This document shows, piece by piece, positions 27,574-37,263 of a DNA stretch of 64,000 bases. The notes below the pieces were generated by a model. The model had not been told where the DNA came from and did no database searches. It saw only the letters and a program-made list of their open reading frames with translations. Both the position numbers and the translations under genes were made by a program. Position 1 is the first letter of the stretch. Each line of letters starts with the position of its first letter. Source of the DNA: SG8-30 sp963710135 (GTDB taxonomy: Bacteria; Pseudomonadota; Gammaproteobacteria; Steroidobacterales; Steroidobacteraceae); contig CAVPYY010000003.1 in NCBI GenBank assembly GCA_963710135.1, positions 1 to 64,000 of the forward strand, read 5' to 3'.

Positions 27574-28965
27574 CTAGCGGGTCGACTGCTGGTTGGTCGG
27601 CAGCAGGTTGCCGAGCTGTTGAGTGAGGAAATCGCCGGTGTTGCGCAGCTGGCCGACCAGCGTGTCGAGCGCGGTGAACTGGCGGCGCAGGCGCGCCTCG
27701 ACCAGCACCAGCCGCTCCGCCAACGCCTCGCGCGCGTCGGCGATGTCCTGGATGCTGGCCTGCAAGCCGTCGGTACGCGCGCTGATCAGGCCGTTGCCAT
27801 CGACATACTGCGCGAACAACTTGTCCAGGCGGGCGGCGAGGCCCGTCTCGGCAGTGCTGAAGAACAACCCCGCCGCGTCGAAGCGTGCACCCAGTGCTTC
27901 ACTGAGCCGGCCCGAGTCGATTTCAAGCGTGCCGTCGAGTTCGGTCGTGATGCCGAGCTCGGTGAGACTGCCAAGCGTGGCGCTACCGCCGACAGCGCGA
28001 CTGACCTCGCTGCGCACCGCGCTGAGGAAACTGCGGGCCGTCGAGTCGCCGAGCAGCGGCCCGCCGCTCTGCGTGTCGGCGTTGTAGGAGGTGAGCGACT
28101 TCAGCGAAGTGATTACGTTGTTGTAGGCCTGCACGAAGGCCTCGACCTTGCTCGACGAGCCTTCCGGGTCGGTGTCTACGGCGAGCGTCGTCGGGTTGCC
28201 GGGGGCGGCAGCCTTGAGGTTCAGCGTCAGGCCGCTCAACACCTCGGTGACGACATCGTCGGGTGAGGTGTAGACGAAGCCGTCGACGCTGACCTGCGCA
28301 TCCTGCGCCGCCACGATCTGGGTCAGGTTGGTGATCGAGTTGGCAGGATCGTAGGCGAGCTGCGCCAGCCCGCCGTCGCCACCGCTGGCCGTGACCGTGA
28401 TGGTGTTGGCCGAACCGCTCTGGCGCGAGGTCAGCACCAGCCGCGTGCCATCGTCGGCGGTAATGAGCGTCGCGCGCACGGCGCTGTTGCCCGCGGCATC
28501 GTTGATGGCGCTGGCCACGTCGGCCAGCGTGTTCGCGCTGCCGTCGATCACCACGTCGAAGGTCGTGCCGCCGGCAGTGAGGGTCAGGGTGCCGTCGCCA
28601 ACGGCAGCCTGGGCGCTGCCGAGCGGCCCCGAGGCCAGCTTCTGGGCGCCCGAGAGTTGCAGCACCTCGACGGCATAGCGTCCGACCGGCGCGTTGGCGG
28701 CGGCGGTGACCCCCAGTTGCGCTTCGTCGCCCACCGTCACCTGCCGGCCCTGGAAGGTCTGCAGGCTCTTCAGCGGAGTCACGGCCTGGCGCAGCTGCTC
28801 GATGGCGCTGCGGAACTGGCCGAACGCCGAGAGCTTGGCCTGCAGCTGGGTCTCGCGCAGGCCGAGCCGGGTCTGCTGCGGCGCGCCTTCGGCTGCCACC
28901 AGCTGGCGCACGATGCCGTCGATGTCGAGGCCGGAACCGAGGCCGGCGGCGATGATGCTGCTCAT
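27574..28965 (-). CDS. fliD: Flagellar filament cap protein FliD (HAP2)
   Basis: FliD caps the growing filament. The 463-residue protein starts MSSIIAAGLGSGLDIDGIVR, a typical FliD N-terminus. It has the TFQGRQVTVGDEAQLGVTAA and GTLTLTAGGTTFDVVIDG middle segments and the C-terminal coiled region SIQDIADAREALAERLVLVE plus LRRQFTALDTLVGQLRNTG. A sigma-54-like promoter lies 33-48 bases upstream. It is followed by fliS, fliT and the tPilZ gene with tiny gaps. Confidence 0.95.
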   Translation of the reverse strand: MSSIIAAGLGSGLDIDGIVRQLVAAEGAPQQTRLGLRETQLQAKLSAFGQFRSAIEQLRQAVTPLKSLQTFQGRQVTVGDEAQLGVTAAANAPVGRYAVEVLQLSGAQKLASGPLGSAQAAVGDGTLTLTAGGTTFDVVIDGSANTLADVASAINDAAGNSAVRATLITADDGTRLVLTSRQSGSANTITVTASGGDGGLAQLAYDPANSITNLTQIVAAQDAQVSVDGFVYTSPDDVVTEVLSGLTLNLKAAAPGNPTTLAVDTDPEGSSSKVEAFVQAYNNVITSLKSLTSYNADTQSGGPLLGDSTARSFLSAVRSEVSRAVGGSATLGSLTELGITTELDGTLEIDSGRLSEALGARFDAAGLFFSTAETGLAARLDKLFAQYVDGNGLISARTDGLQASIQDIADAREALAERLVLVEARLRRQFTALDTLVGQLRNTGDFLTQQLGNLLPTNQQSTR

Positions 28966-28997
28966 GGTTGACCGTTTGATGAAGCCCGAGCGGATCG

Positions 28998-29013
28998 AGC
29001 AAGAACCGTACCA
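28998..29013 (-). promoter_or_regulatory. Sigma-54-like promoter of fliD-fliS-fliT-tPilZ
   Basis: The minus-strand sequence TGGTACGGTTCTTGCT matches TGGCAYG-N4-TTGCW except for T instead of C at the fourth position. The -24 GG and -12 GC pairs and their spacing are intact. Transcription would start near 28987, about 22 bases before the fliD ATG. Because of the mismatch it may be weaker than the other sites. Confidence 0.75.
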
Positions 29014-29066
29014 GCGCTCGATCTGCTGACCGGTTTAGCGGCCGCGGAAGCGCGGTCTTGAGGCGA

Positions 29067-29453
29067 TCAGGCCTGTCCGTCGAACAGGCGCGGCGGCGTG
29101 ATGCCGTCCATCAGGCGCGCGATGCGCAGCAGTTCGTCGCTCGGAATCTGCCGGACGATTTGCCCGGTGCCGGGATCGACGACGGTGATGACCGTGCGCC
29201 CGGCCGACTCGTCGTAGCTGAACTGCAGGCTGCGGGCGGTCTCGCGCAGGAAGCGATTGAGCGCTTCGACGGTCCGCTGGAAGTCGGGCGGCGGTGGCGG
29301 CGCGGGACGCTCAGGCGCAACCCGCGGCGATTCGTTGCCGCCGGCCGGCACGGCGCTGCCGCCCGCGCTGGACACGCGGACCGGCGTTCGCGATGTGCTT
29401 CCTTGCACCACACGCGCATCCAGCGCGAGGCCCGATGCAATGTCGTATGGCAT
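29067..29453 (-). CDS. flaG: Flagellar protein FlaG
   Basis: The 128-residue product from ATG 29453 (MPYDIASGLALDARVVQGS) has a Pro-rich middle (PERPAPPPPPDFQ) and a conserved FlaG domain: VEALNRFLRETARSLQFSYD, then RTVITVVDPGTGQIVRQIPS and ELLRIARLMDG. FlaG affects filament length or number in relatives. The open frame continues upstream to 29621 across the fliC stem-loop, but AAGG lies about nine bases before 29453. It sits between fliC and fliD. Confidence 0.92.
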   Translation of the reverse strand: MPYDIASGLALDARVVQGSTSRTPVRVSSAGGSAVPAGGNESPRVAPERPAPPPPPDFQRTVEALNRFLRETARSLQFSYDESAGRTVITVVDPGTGQIVRQIPSDELLRIARLMDGITPPRLFDGQA

Positions 29454-29577
29454 ATCGCCTTGCCTTGCCGGGAAGCGAGCTTCCCGACGCCGAGACGCGG
29501 CTGCTCTGCAGTGCCGCGTCCTGCCTGGTTGAAGCCCGCGGCGCCTGCCCTGCGCCGCCGTGTCTGTCCTGGATCGG

Positions 29578-29612
29578 GCCCGGCCTCGCGCTATCAGCGC
29601 GCGAGGCCGGGC
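29578..29612 (-). terminator. Strong stem-loop 34 bases after fliC
   Basis: A perfect 14-bp inverted repeat is present: GCCCGGCCTCGCGC at 29578-29591 and its complement at 29599-29612, with a 7-base loop. It lies just downstream of fliC. No T-run follows on the minus strand, so it may act as a 3' stabiliser of the abundant flagellin mRNA or a Rho-assisted stop rather than a classical intrinsic terminator. Confidence 0.6.
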
Positions 29613-29645
29613 TTCACTCATTGCGTCTTCGGACGCCGGCCGCGA

Positions 29646-31098
29646 TTACCGCAGCAGGCCGAGGACGTTCTGCGGCGCCGCGTTGGCCTGCGCCAGGATC
29701 GCGATGCCCGCCTGCTGCAGGATCTGCGCGCGGGTCAGTGCGGCGGTCTCGGCCGCGAAGTCCGCGTCACGGATGCGGCTGCGCGAGGCCTCGAGGTTCT
29801 CGCTCACCGTGGTGAGGTTCGAGATCGTCGATTCGAAGCGGTTCTGCACCGCGCCGAACTGGCTGCGCAGGCTGCTGACCGTGGTCAGCGCCGAGTCGGC
29901 ACGCTGGATGGCGTCATTCGCGGCGCTGGCGCTCAGCACGTTGACGTTGGCAACGGTCTGGGTGTCGAGCGCGATCGAACCCGCGCTGAAGCCGATCGCG
30001 CCCACTTCGGCACCACCCACCGTGATGTTCTGCGAGGCGCTCAGCGAGATCGTGCCGGTGGTGGTCGCCACCAGCGGTGACGTCGGCGCCGGTGCCGGCG
30101 CCGCCTGCGCCGCCAGGGTGACGGTCTGCGTCACGACGATGTCGCCACCCTCGGCCGACGTCAGCGTCAGGTTGCCGCCGTTGGCGGTCGCGACCACGCC
30201 GGTCTGCGAGGAGTACAGGTTGATCTGGGTCGTGACGTCGCTGATGGTCAGCGTCTGGCTCGCGGCCAGGTTGCCGGCGCCGGAGTAGATCGACACGCCG
30301 TTGATGGCAGAGGTTGTAGGTACCGACCGCGTCACTACCGTTGGTGATGTTGGCGAAGGCGCCGGTCACCGCGGTGTTGGCGCTGGCCGTGAGGCCGGAC
30401 GCACCGGCGGCGTTGATGGCCTGGGCCTTGGCGTAGGCGCTGCCGACCGTCTGGCCGCGCGCGGCGATGCCCGCCGTGGTCGCGCCGACGTTGACTGCGG
30501 AGCCCGTGCCGACCTGCAGCGTGACGCCACCCGGGGTGAGCGCGGCAGCGCTCACGGCCGTGCCGGTCGAGTTGGCGATCTGGCCGATCTGGTCGGCCCG
30601 CACGCCCTGCGAGAAGTTCACCGAAATCGTGTCACCCACGTTGGCGCCCACCTGGAAGGTGCTGGTGCCGAAGGTGCCGTCGAGGATGCGCAGGCCGTTG
30701 AAGGTCGTCTGCTGCGCGATACGCGAGATCTCGGCCGTGCGCTGCTGCACTTCCGCGTCCAGCGCGGCGCGGTCCGAGGCGCTGTTGGTGGCGTTGGCCG
30801 ACTGCACGGCCAGCTCGCGGATGCGCTGCAGGTTGTTGTTCAGTTCGGCCAGCGCGCCTTCCGCCGTCTGGGCCAGCGAAATGCCGTCGTTGGCGTTGCG
30901 GATCGCCTGGTTCAGGCCGCGGATCTGCGTGGTGAAACGCTCGGAAATCGCGAGACCCGCGGCGTCGTCCTTGGCGCTGTTGATGCGCAGGCCCGAGGAC
31001 AGCCGCTGCAGCGCCGTGGCGAGGCTCGACTGCGAGCTCGACAGGTTGCGCTGCGCATTCAGCGACAGGATGTTGGTGTTGATTACTTGCCCGGTCAT
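29646..31098 (-). CDS. fliC: Flagellin FliC (frame-broken near 30305-30316)
   Basis: This is the filament subunit. The N-terminal D0/D1 part is canonical (TGQVINTNILSLNAQRNLSS, RLSSGLRINSAKDDAAGLAI, ELAVQSANATNS). The C-terminal D1/D0 part is also canonical (DSALTTVSSLRSQFGAVQNR, FESTISNLTTVSENLEASRS, ending APQNVLGLLR). The halves are in different frames; one surplus base near 30305-30316, between GTYN and SAINGV, separates them. Without it the protein has 483 residues with a variable middle (D2/D3). Both halves are intact, so a sequencing error is more likely than a true pseudogene. A sigma-28 promoter lies upstream. Confidence 0.93.
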
Positions 31099-31196
31099 TT
31101 AAGTAGCTCCTGAATGGTTGAGTTCCCGGCCCAGAGGGCCTCTGACGCGTCGGCCTGATGGCCCCACCCGGGGTCCGGCAACCACGCTCAGACACG

Positions 31197-31223
31197 GTAT
31201 CGGACGGCTGCGGGATTTCTTTA
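31197..31223 (-). promoter_or_regulatory. Sigma-28 (FliA) promoter of fliC
   Basis: On the minus strand TAAA (31223-31220) is followed by 15 bases and then TCCGATAC (31204-31197). This matches TAAA-N15-GCCGATAA at 10 of 12 positions, with the core CCGATA intact. The start of transcription should lie roughly 90 bases before the fliC ATG 31098, giving a fairly long leader. Confidence 0.85.
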
Positions 31224-31356
31224 AGGGCCGCCTGCAGGGGGATCTGCCCGGAAAGTGCGGTCCATCACAGGAAAGTCCGGCGCCGCGACGCGCGTCGGCA
31301 GCCGGTCAGGAAACTTTAGGGGCGAATCCAGCGGGCGCCGGACGGCGGCCGATCGA

Positions 31357-32551
31357 CTACAGATAGTCGAACAGCGACAGGCTCTGGGTGCGGGTGAAGG
31401 CCTTTTGTGCGGCCTCGATGGTGGTGAGCTGCTGCTCGAGGCGCGTCAGGGCCTCGGCGTAGTCGGTATCGCGCAGTCCTGACAGCGCACGCTTCAGCTC
31501 GACCGCGGTGTCCTCGATCTGGGAAGTGCGGCTGTCGATCGCGGACAGCCGGGCGCCGATGCCCGCCCGGGTCTCCAGCACCTTGCCGATCGCCTGGTCG
31601 AGATCGTCCAGCGCCGTCGCCAGTTCGTCGGTCAGCACGGCCCGGCCGCGCCGGCGTGCCATCCGGCCGCTCCAGCGTCGCGAGCAGGTTCTCGAGCGTC
31701 CTGAACATGCTCTGGTTGACGCTGGGCGTGACGTTGAACTGGTCGCCCGCGGCCGGTGCGCCCTCGAGCGTGAGCGACAGGCCGCGGAACTCGATGGCGT
31801 CACCGGCCTGGTAGCTGCCGCTCGCGATCACCGCATTGCTGGCGTCGAGGACCTGCCAGGCGTCGGCTGTCGTGAACTGGATCCGGTAGCTGCCCTGGTC
31901 GTATTGCGTGGCATCGGTCACCGCCCGCTGCGCGACCCGCCCGGTTCCCGTATTGGCCGCCTCGCCGGCGACGGCGTACACGCCGTTGCCGTTGCGCACC
32001 AGCTCGAATATCGAGGAGCCGGCGTCGCTGTCCGCCACGTATTGGTCCGGCCCGATCTGCACCAGGCGCTGCACCTGATCGCCCTGGTAGACGACGCTGC
32101 CGGCGTTGCGGACGAACGGCTGCGTCGCCGTGGCGGTTCCTGCGAACAGGTACTCGCCGTTGCCGTCGCGGGTGTTGGCGGTCGCCACCAGCTCGTCGAG
32201 GCGGGCACGCACCTCGGCCGCGATCAACTGGCGGATCTCGGCGGACTGCGGGCCGTTGGCAGCCTGCAGCGTCAGCTCGCGGACTCGCTGCAGCAGGTCG
32301 CCGACGCCGGTCAGCGCGCCCTCCTCGAGCTGCAGCCGGTTGGTGGCAAGCGTGCCGTTGGTGACGTAGCGCTCGTTGGTGGCGATCACGGCGTCGAGTG
32401 TCAGCGATTGCGTCGCGCCGACCGGGTCGTCGCTCGCGCTGGTGAACTTGCGTCCGGTCGCAACCTGCTCCTGGATGCGGGCGAGCGCGCTCTGCTGGCG
32501 GCTGACGGCATCCAGGAAGGCGGCTTGTGCGGACAGGAAAGCGACGCGCAT
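31357..32551 (-). CDS. flgL: Hook-filament junction protein FlgL (HAP3), frame-broken near 31640-31655
   Basis: FlgL joins hook to filament together with FlgK. The N-terminal part (MRVAFLSAQAAFLDAVSRQQ, KFTSASDDPVGATQSLTLDA, LTLQAANGPQSAEIRQLIAA) and the C-terminal part (TDELATALDDLDQAIGKVLE, SQIEDTAVELKRALSGLRDT, DYAEALTRLEQQLTTIEAAQ) are both normal but in different frames. One surplus base in the CCGGCGCGGCCGG stretch explains the break. The corrected length is 397 residues. It begins six bases after flgK. Confidence 0.92.
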
Positions 32552-32557
32552 GCTCCG

Positions 32558-34453
32558 TTACCTCTGGGTCGCGGCGAGCAGCGTCTGGAACAGGGTGTCG
32601 GCCACGGTGATCGTCTGGGCGGCCGCCTGGTAGGCGCGCTGCCACTTGAGCAGGTCCGCGGCCTCTTCGTCGAGGTTGACCCCGGACTGGGCGAGCACCG
32701 CGTCCCTGGCGTTGGCCTGGATGGTCGTCTGGGCGGTCAACTGCACGTCCGCCTGGGCCGCCAGCGTGCCCACTCGCCCGATCAGGCTGATGATGCCGTC
32801 GCCGAGGGCCGTGGTGCCATTCTGCATGATCCGCGAGGCCTGCAGCCCGGCCGCCAGCAGTGCATTGCGGTTGTCGCCCGGGCTGCCGGCGTTGCTGCGC
32901 ACAGTGAAGGTGTCGCCCGCGCTCGGCGCGCCGGAGATCTGCACCTGCCAGCCGTTGACCACGATGTCGCTGCCCGGCGTGTAGGCGAAGGAGCCCGCGC
33001 CGTTGATGCTGTAGGTGGTCGCCGTCAGGAACTGGATGTCGACCGGCGCCAGCAGGCTGGCATTCGCGGGATCTACGACCGTGCCCGCGGTGATCGCGCC
33101 GCTGCCGAGGTTGGTCGACAGCGCGGCGGAACGGATCGGCGCGGCGGCCGCGATGCCGCGCGGATCGGTCAGCACCGCGCGCAGGCTGGAGGCGGCGTCG
33201 CGCGTGCCGCGCAGCGAGAACCGGTCCCCGGCCAGCGCCCCGGCGCCGATGGTGACCGCGAGCCCCTCGATCACGAACGGATCGACGGCCGTCCCGGATC
33301 CCGTCAGCGGCACGCTTGCGCCGGTCGAGTCGCGCGTCGCGGACCAGCTGCTGCCGTCGAAACGGAGCGTGTAATCGTCGCCGGTCAGCGCGCCGGCATC
33401 CGTCACGAGCGCGCTGGCGGTGGCGGAACCGGTGTTGCTGGTCGCGCCGAGCACCCGTGGCGGCGCCACGGCGAACAAGGCCGCGCCGAGCTGGCCGTTC
33501 AGGTCCATGCCCGCCGCCTGCTGCGAATTGATGGCGTCCGCCAGCACCGTCGCGACCAGCCCGAGCTGCTGCCGCGCCGGGTCCAGCACCTCGGTGCGAA
33601 CCTGCAGCAGCCCGCCCAGCTGGCCGCCGGTGATGAACGAGGTAATGACCTGATCCGCGCCGCCATTGCCGCGATAGAGGACGTCGACGCGGCTGGCGTC
33701 GAGCGGATTGCTGGCGGTCACCAGCTGCGCGCTGAAGTTGCCGAGCACCAGCGTCTGGCCGTTGCCGATGAAGACGTTGAGGGCACCGTCGTTGCCCTCG
33801 ACGGTCTGCACGTTCACCAGCTCGGCGAGCCGCCCGAGCAGCCGGTCGCGCTCATCGAGCAGGTCGTTCGGCGGCTGGCCGCCGGCGATGCCGCGGGCCG
33901 TCTGGATGTCCTGGTTCAGCTGCGCCAGCGACGAGGAGATCGCGTTGATCTCATCGAGACTCGCGCGCACGCCGCCATTGGCGTCGGACTCGACCTGGTC
34001 GAGCCGGGCGAGCGTGTCGCGGAAGCGCGTCGACAGCGTCTGCGCCTGCGCGAGCAGCAGCTGGCGCGACGTGGTCGACGACGGATTGCTGGCCACGTCC
34101 TGCCAGGCGGCGAAGAACCCCTGCAGCGTCGCGCCGATGCCGCCGTCAGGATCGGCCAGGATGTCGTCCACCCGTCCCGCCAGCCCGGCGAACTGCGACA
34201 GGCGCCCGAGCTCGGAGCTGGAAGAGCGCAACTGCGCGACCGCGAACTGATCGAACAGCCGGCGCACCGTGGTGATGTCGACCCCGCGGCCGATGAAGCC
34301 ACTGCCGAACGGTTCGGGCTCGCGCGCCCCGAGCTCGATCCGCTGGCGGCTGTAGCCCTCGGTCGCTGCGTTGGCGATGTTCTGGCTGGTCGTCGCCAGG
34401 CCGCGCTGGAATGCGAGCAGGCCGGAGACGCCGGTGCGCAGGATGTCAACCAT
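32558..34453 (-). CDS. flgK: Hook-filament junction protein FlgK (HAP1)
   Basis: The 631-residue protein starts MVDILRTGVSGLLAFQRGLA, has the rod/hook motif TTSQNIANAATEGYSRQRIE, a large variable middle and the C-terminal block VNLDEEAADLLKWQRAYQAA followed by AQTITVADTLFQTLLAATQR. Both ends are needed for assembly and are intact. It is unbroken although the genes on both sides contain frame breaks. A 1004-codon frame on the other strand is a composition shadow. Confidence 0.95.
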   Translation of the reverse strand: MVDILRTGVSGLLAFQRGLATTSQNIANAATEGYSRQRIELGAREPEPFGSGFIGRGVDITTVRRLFDQFAVAQLRSSSSELGRLSQFAGLAGRVDDILADPDGGIGATLQGFFAAWQDVASNPSSTTSRQLLLAQAQTLSTRFRDTLARLDQVESDANGGVRASLDEINAISSSLAQLNQDIQTARGIAGGQPPNDLLDERDRLLGRLAELVNVQTVEGNDGALNVFIGNGQTLVLGNFSAQLVTASNPLDASRVDVLYRGNGGADQVITSFITGGQLGGLLQVRTEVLDPARQQLGLVATVLADAINSQQAAGMDLNGQLGAALFAVAPPRVLGATSNTGSATASALVTDAGALTGDDYTLRFDGSSWSATRDSTGASVPLTGSGTAVDPFVIEGLAVTIGAGALAGDRFSLRGTRDAASSLRAVLTDPRGIAAAAPIRSAALSTNLGSGAITAGTVVDPANASLLAPVDIQFLTATTYSINGAGSFAYTPGSDIVVNGWQVQISGAPSAGDTFTVRSNAGSPGDNRNALLAAGLQASRIMQNGTTALGDGIISLIGRVGTLAAQADVQLTAQTTIQANARDAVLAQSGVNLDEEAADLLKWQRAYQAAAQTITVADTLFQTLLAATQR

Positions 34454-34522
34454 GTACGACTCTCATGCGCGATTCCCCCGGCAACCGCACGCGCGACGCC
34501 TGCGGCGCTACGTCAGCGGTAA

Positions 34523-35422
34523 TCATGTGATCGGCTCGCCGCCGCCGTCCTTGAGACGCTCGCGCGCCTCGACCATGGGCCCGCTCGCCAGGATCGCGCG
34601 CAGCTTGGACGCGTACGCCGGGTCGGTCGCGTAGCCGGCGGCCTGCAGCGCCTCGGCAAAGCGCGCGGGATCCTGGCCGGCCTCGAGCGCCTGCGCATAG
34701 CGCGGGCTGCGTCCGAGCAGGCGCACGTAGTCCGCAAAGGACTGTTCGATGCTGTCGTAGGCGCGGAAGGCCTCGCGGCGCCGGGACGGAATGCCGTTCT
34801 CGAACTCGAACGTGCTGGCGGTCGCGCGCTCGCCCTCCCAGCCGCCGCTGGCCTTGATGCCGAACAGATTCATGGAGCTGGACCCATCGGCGCGCGCCGG
34901 CAGCCGGGTCCCCCAGCCCGTTTCGAGCGCCGCCTGTGCGACCAGGGCGAGCGGGTGCACGCCGAGCTCGCGGGCGGCGCGCCGGGCGTGCGGCAGCACG
35001 CCTTCGATGAACTGCGCCGGCGAGGCCGGAGCGTCGTTCCGCGCGACCGGCGCCGCTTCCGCCGCGCCGCGCGGCGCCGGCGACGCTTCCTCGCTGGCCG
35101 GGAGCGTCCGCGACAGCTGCTCCACGATCATGCGGGCGATGCCGATGCCGCGTCCGTCCGCGATGCCGCTCGCGATCTGACGGTCGAACAGCTGCTGGTA
35201 GAGCTCGCTCTCGCCGGAGTCGTCCAGCCCGCCGTCGATGGTCGCGGCGCGCATGCTGTCGAGCATCATGTTCAGAAACAGCGCCTCGAACTGCTCGGCG
35301 ACGGCGGTCAATGCCTCGGGCGCGTCGTTGACCGCCTGCAGCTTCAGGTCGCGCAGGCCGTCGAAGTTGGTCACTGCCTGCTGCGGCAGGCTTGCGCGAA
35401 GTTCGGGGCGATCGATGCTCAT
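34523..35422 (-). CDS. flgJ: Rod cap and peptidoglycan hydrolase FlgJ
   Basis: FlgJ is the bifunctional rod assembly factor. The 299-residue protein has an N-terminal rod-binding domain (AVAEQFEALFLNMMLDSMRA, about 40-110), a Pro/Ala linker, and a C-terminal glucosaminidase domain (about 145-290) with ALVAQAALETGWGTRL and MNLFGIKASGGWEG. The catalytic Glu is in ALETGWG. It starts three bases after flgI ends. The dual-domain form is typical of beta/gammaproteobacteria. Confidence 0.94.
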   Translation of the reverse strand: MSIDRPELRASLPQQAVTNFDGLRDLKLQAVNDAPEALTAVAEQFEALFLNMMLDSMRAATIDGGLDDSGESELYQQLFDRQIASGIADGRGIGIARMIVEQLSRTLPASEEASPAPRGAAEAAPVARNDAPASPAQFIEGVLPHARRAARELGVHPLALVAQAALETGWGTRLPARADGSSSMNLFGIKASGGWEGERATASTFEFENGIPSRRREAFRAYDSIEQSFADYVRLLGRSPRYAQALEAGQDPARFAEALQAAGYATDPAYASKLRAILASGPMVEARERLKDGGGEPIT

Positions 35423-35425
35423 GGC

Positions 35426-36547
35426 TCAGATCACGATCAGCTGCGCGCGCAGCGCGCCCGCCTGGTGCAGGGCCTCGAGGATGGCGACCAGGTCGCCAGG
35501 CGCCGCGCCGACCTGGTTGACCGCCCGCACGATCTCCTCGAGCGTCACGCCCGGGTCGAACAGGAACATGGGATTGCCCGTCTGGGTCACGTCGATCGCG
35601 GTGTCGGGCGCGACGACCGTCTGGCCGCGCTCCGAGAACGGCGCCGGCTGGCTGACCTGCGTGTCCTCCTGGATGCTGACGGTGAGCGAACCGTGCGTCA
35701 CCGCCGCCGCCGAGACCCGCACGTTCGCGCCGATCACGACCGTGCCGGTGCGCGAATTGATCACCACCCGGGCCGGCGCCGTCCCCGGGTCGAGCTCGAG
35801 ATTCTCGACCAGCGACATGAAAGCGACGCGCTGCGCGACGTCGACCGGCGCCGCCACGCGCACCGAGGCGGAGTCGAGCGGCAGTGCGGTCTCGGCGCCG
35901 AACTCGCGGTTGATGCGCTCGGCGAGCCGGGTCGACGTGGTGAAGTCGGCGGTGTTCAGGTTGAGCGTCAGCGACTGGGCGCCGCCCAGCACGGTGGGCA
36001 CCTCGCGCTCGACCGTCGCGCCGTTGGGAATGCGGCCGGCGCTGGGAACGTTCACCGACACCCGCGAGCCGTCGCGGCCCTCGACGCCAAAGCCGCCGAC
36101 CACGAGATTGCCCTGCGCCATCGCGTACACCTGGCCATCCAGCCCGCGCAGCGGCATGACCAGCAGCGCGCCGCCGCGCAGGCTCTTGGCGTTACCGATG
36201 GAGCTGACCGTGACGTCGATGGTCTGGCCGGGCTTGGCGAAGGGCGGCAGCTCGGCGTGCACGGCCACGGCCGCGACATTCTTCAGCTGCGGGTTGACGT
36301 TGGCGGGCACGTTCACGCCCAGCTGGCCGAGGAAGTTCTTCAGGCTCTGGGTCGTGAATGGCGCCTGGCTGGTCTGGTCACCGGTGCCGTCGAGGCCCAC
36401 CACCAGCCCGTAGCCGACCAGCTGGTTGGTGCGCACGCCGGCGACCTGCGCGATGTCCTTGATCCGTTCGGCCGCGACGGCTGGCATCGCGACGCCCATC
36501 AGGATGGCGGCGAGCAGGGCGGGCGGACAACGGATGATGCGTCGCAT
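35426..36547 (-). CDS. flgI: Flagellar P-ring protein FlgI
   Basis: FlgI forms the periplasmic P-ring bushing. From ATG 36547 the precursor has 373 residues, with a Sec signal peptide (MRRIIRCPPALLAAILMGVA, then MPAVAA). Typical FlgI sequence follows: RIKDIAQVAGVRTNQLVGYG, LVVGLDGTGDQTSQAPFTTQ and SLKNFLGQLGVNVPANV, with the C-terminal end DLVAILEALHQAGALRAQLI. It starts eight bases after the flgH stop. The open frame upstream of this ATG belongs to flgH/flgG pieces and is ignored. Confidence 0.95.
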   Translation of the reverse strand: MRRIIRCPPALLAAILMGVAMPAVAAERIKDIAQVAGVRTNQLVGYGLVVGLDGTGDQTSQAPFTTQSLKNFLGQLGVNVPANVNPQLKNVAAVAVHAELPPFAKPGQTIDVTVSSIGNAKSLRGGALLVMPLRGLDGQVYAMAQGNLVVGGFGVEGRDGSRVSVNVPSAGRIPNGATVEREVPTVLGGAQSLTLNLNTADFTTSTRLAERINREFGAETALPLDSASVRVAAPVDVAQRVAFMSLVENLELDPGTAPARVVINSRTGTVVIGANVRVSAAAVTHGSLTVSIQEDTQVSQPAPFSERGQTVVAPDTAIDVTQTGNPMFLFDPGVTLEEIVRAVNQVGAAPGDLVAILEALHQAGALRAQLIVI

Positions 36548-36555
36548 GGCTGGCC

Positions 36556-37255
36556 TCAGTACGGCATGTAGGTCGAGTTGAAGAAGCGGTCCAGCCATCC
36601 CGGCTTGTTGGCGTTCGCCACGAAGCCGCGCCCGCCGTAGCTGATGCGCGCATCGGCCACCCGGTCCGACGTCACGGTGTTGTCCTCGCGCACGTCCTTC
36701 GGCGCGGACGATGCCGGCGATCTGCACGAACTCGTCGCCGTGATTGAGCCTCAGCCACTTCTGGCCCTGGATCACCAGGTTGCCGTTGGCGAGGCGATCG
36801 ACCACCGTGACCGTGATGTTGCCGACCAGCCGGTTGCTCTGGCTGGCGGAGCCCTCGCCGTCGAACTGGCGATCGCCGGTGATCGACGTGTCGAGGATCG
36901 GCGTGCCGTTGACGGTGACGCCCCGGCCACCGATGGTCGGTCCCGGCAGCGAGATGTCGGTCTGCTTCTGGGTGCTGGTGGTGGCGCTCTTCGACGCGCT
37001 GGTCGCTTCCTGCAGCACCACCGTGAGCACGTCGCCCACGCGGCGCGCGCGCAGGTCCTCGAACAGGGCGAGCTCGGTGCCGGCGGCGAAGATCGCCCCC
37101 GAGGTGGGCACCGCGGCGGCGGGCATCGGCGGCAGCGGCGTGTTCATCGGCATCGGCTCGGAGTAGGAGCCGAGCGCACCGCAACCGGCCAATGGCAGGG
37201 CGACCAGCGCCAGCGCAAAGATGACGGCGGGTGATGAGGCGTGCTTCATGGTCAT
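36556..37255 (-). CDS. flgH: Flagellar L-ring lipoprotein FlgH, frame-broken near 36701-36710
   Basis: FlgH forms the outer-membrane L-ring. It starts MTMKHASSPAVIFALALVAL with a lipobox LAGC, then has DLRARRVGDVLTVVLQEATS and SASQSNRLVGNITVTVVDRL. The frame is lost after FVQIAGIVR. In the next frame the canonical end follows: DVREDNTVTSDRVADARISY, then GGRGFVANANKPGWLDRFFN and STYMPY with a TGA at 36556. Removing one base gives 232 residues, normal for FlgH. ATG 37249 is an alternative start. Confidence 0.92.
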
Positions 37256-37263
37256 GCCGCTCA

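Noticed and set aside
31508..34522. 1004-codon plus-strand open frame opposite flgL/flgK
   Set aside because: It spans two flagellar genes antisense, has no recognisable motif and no start signal.
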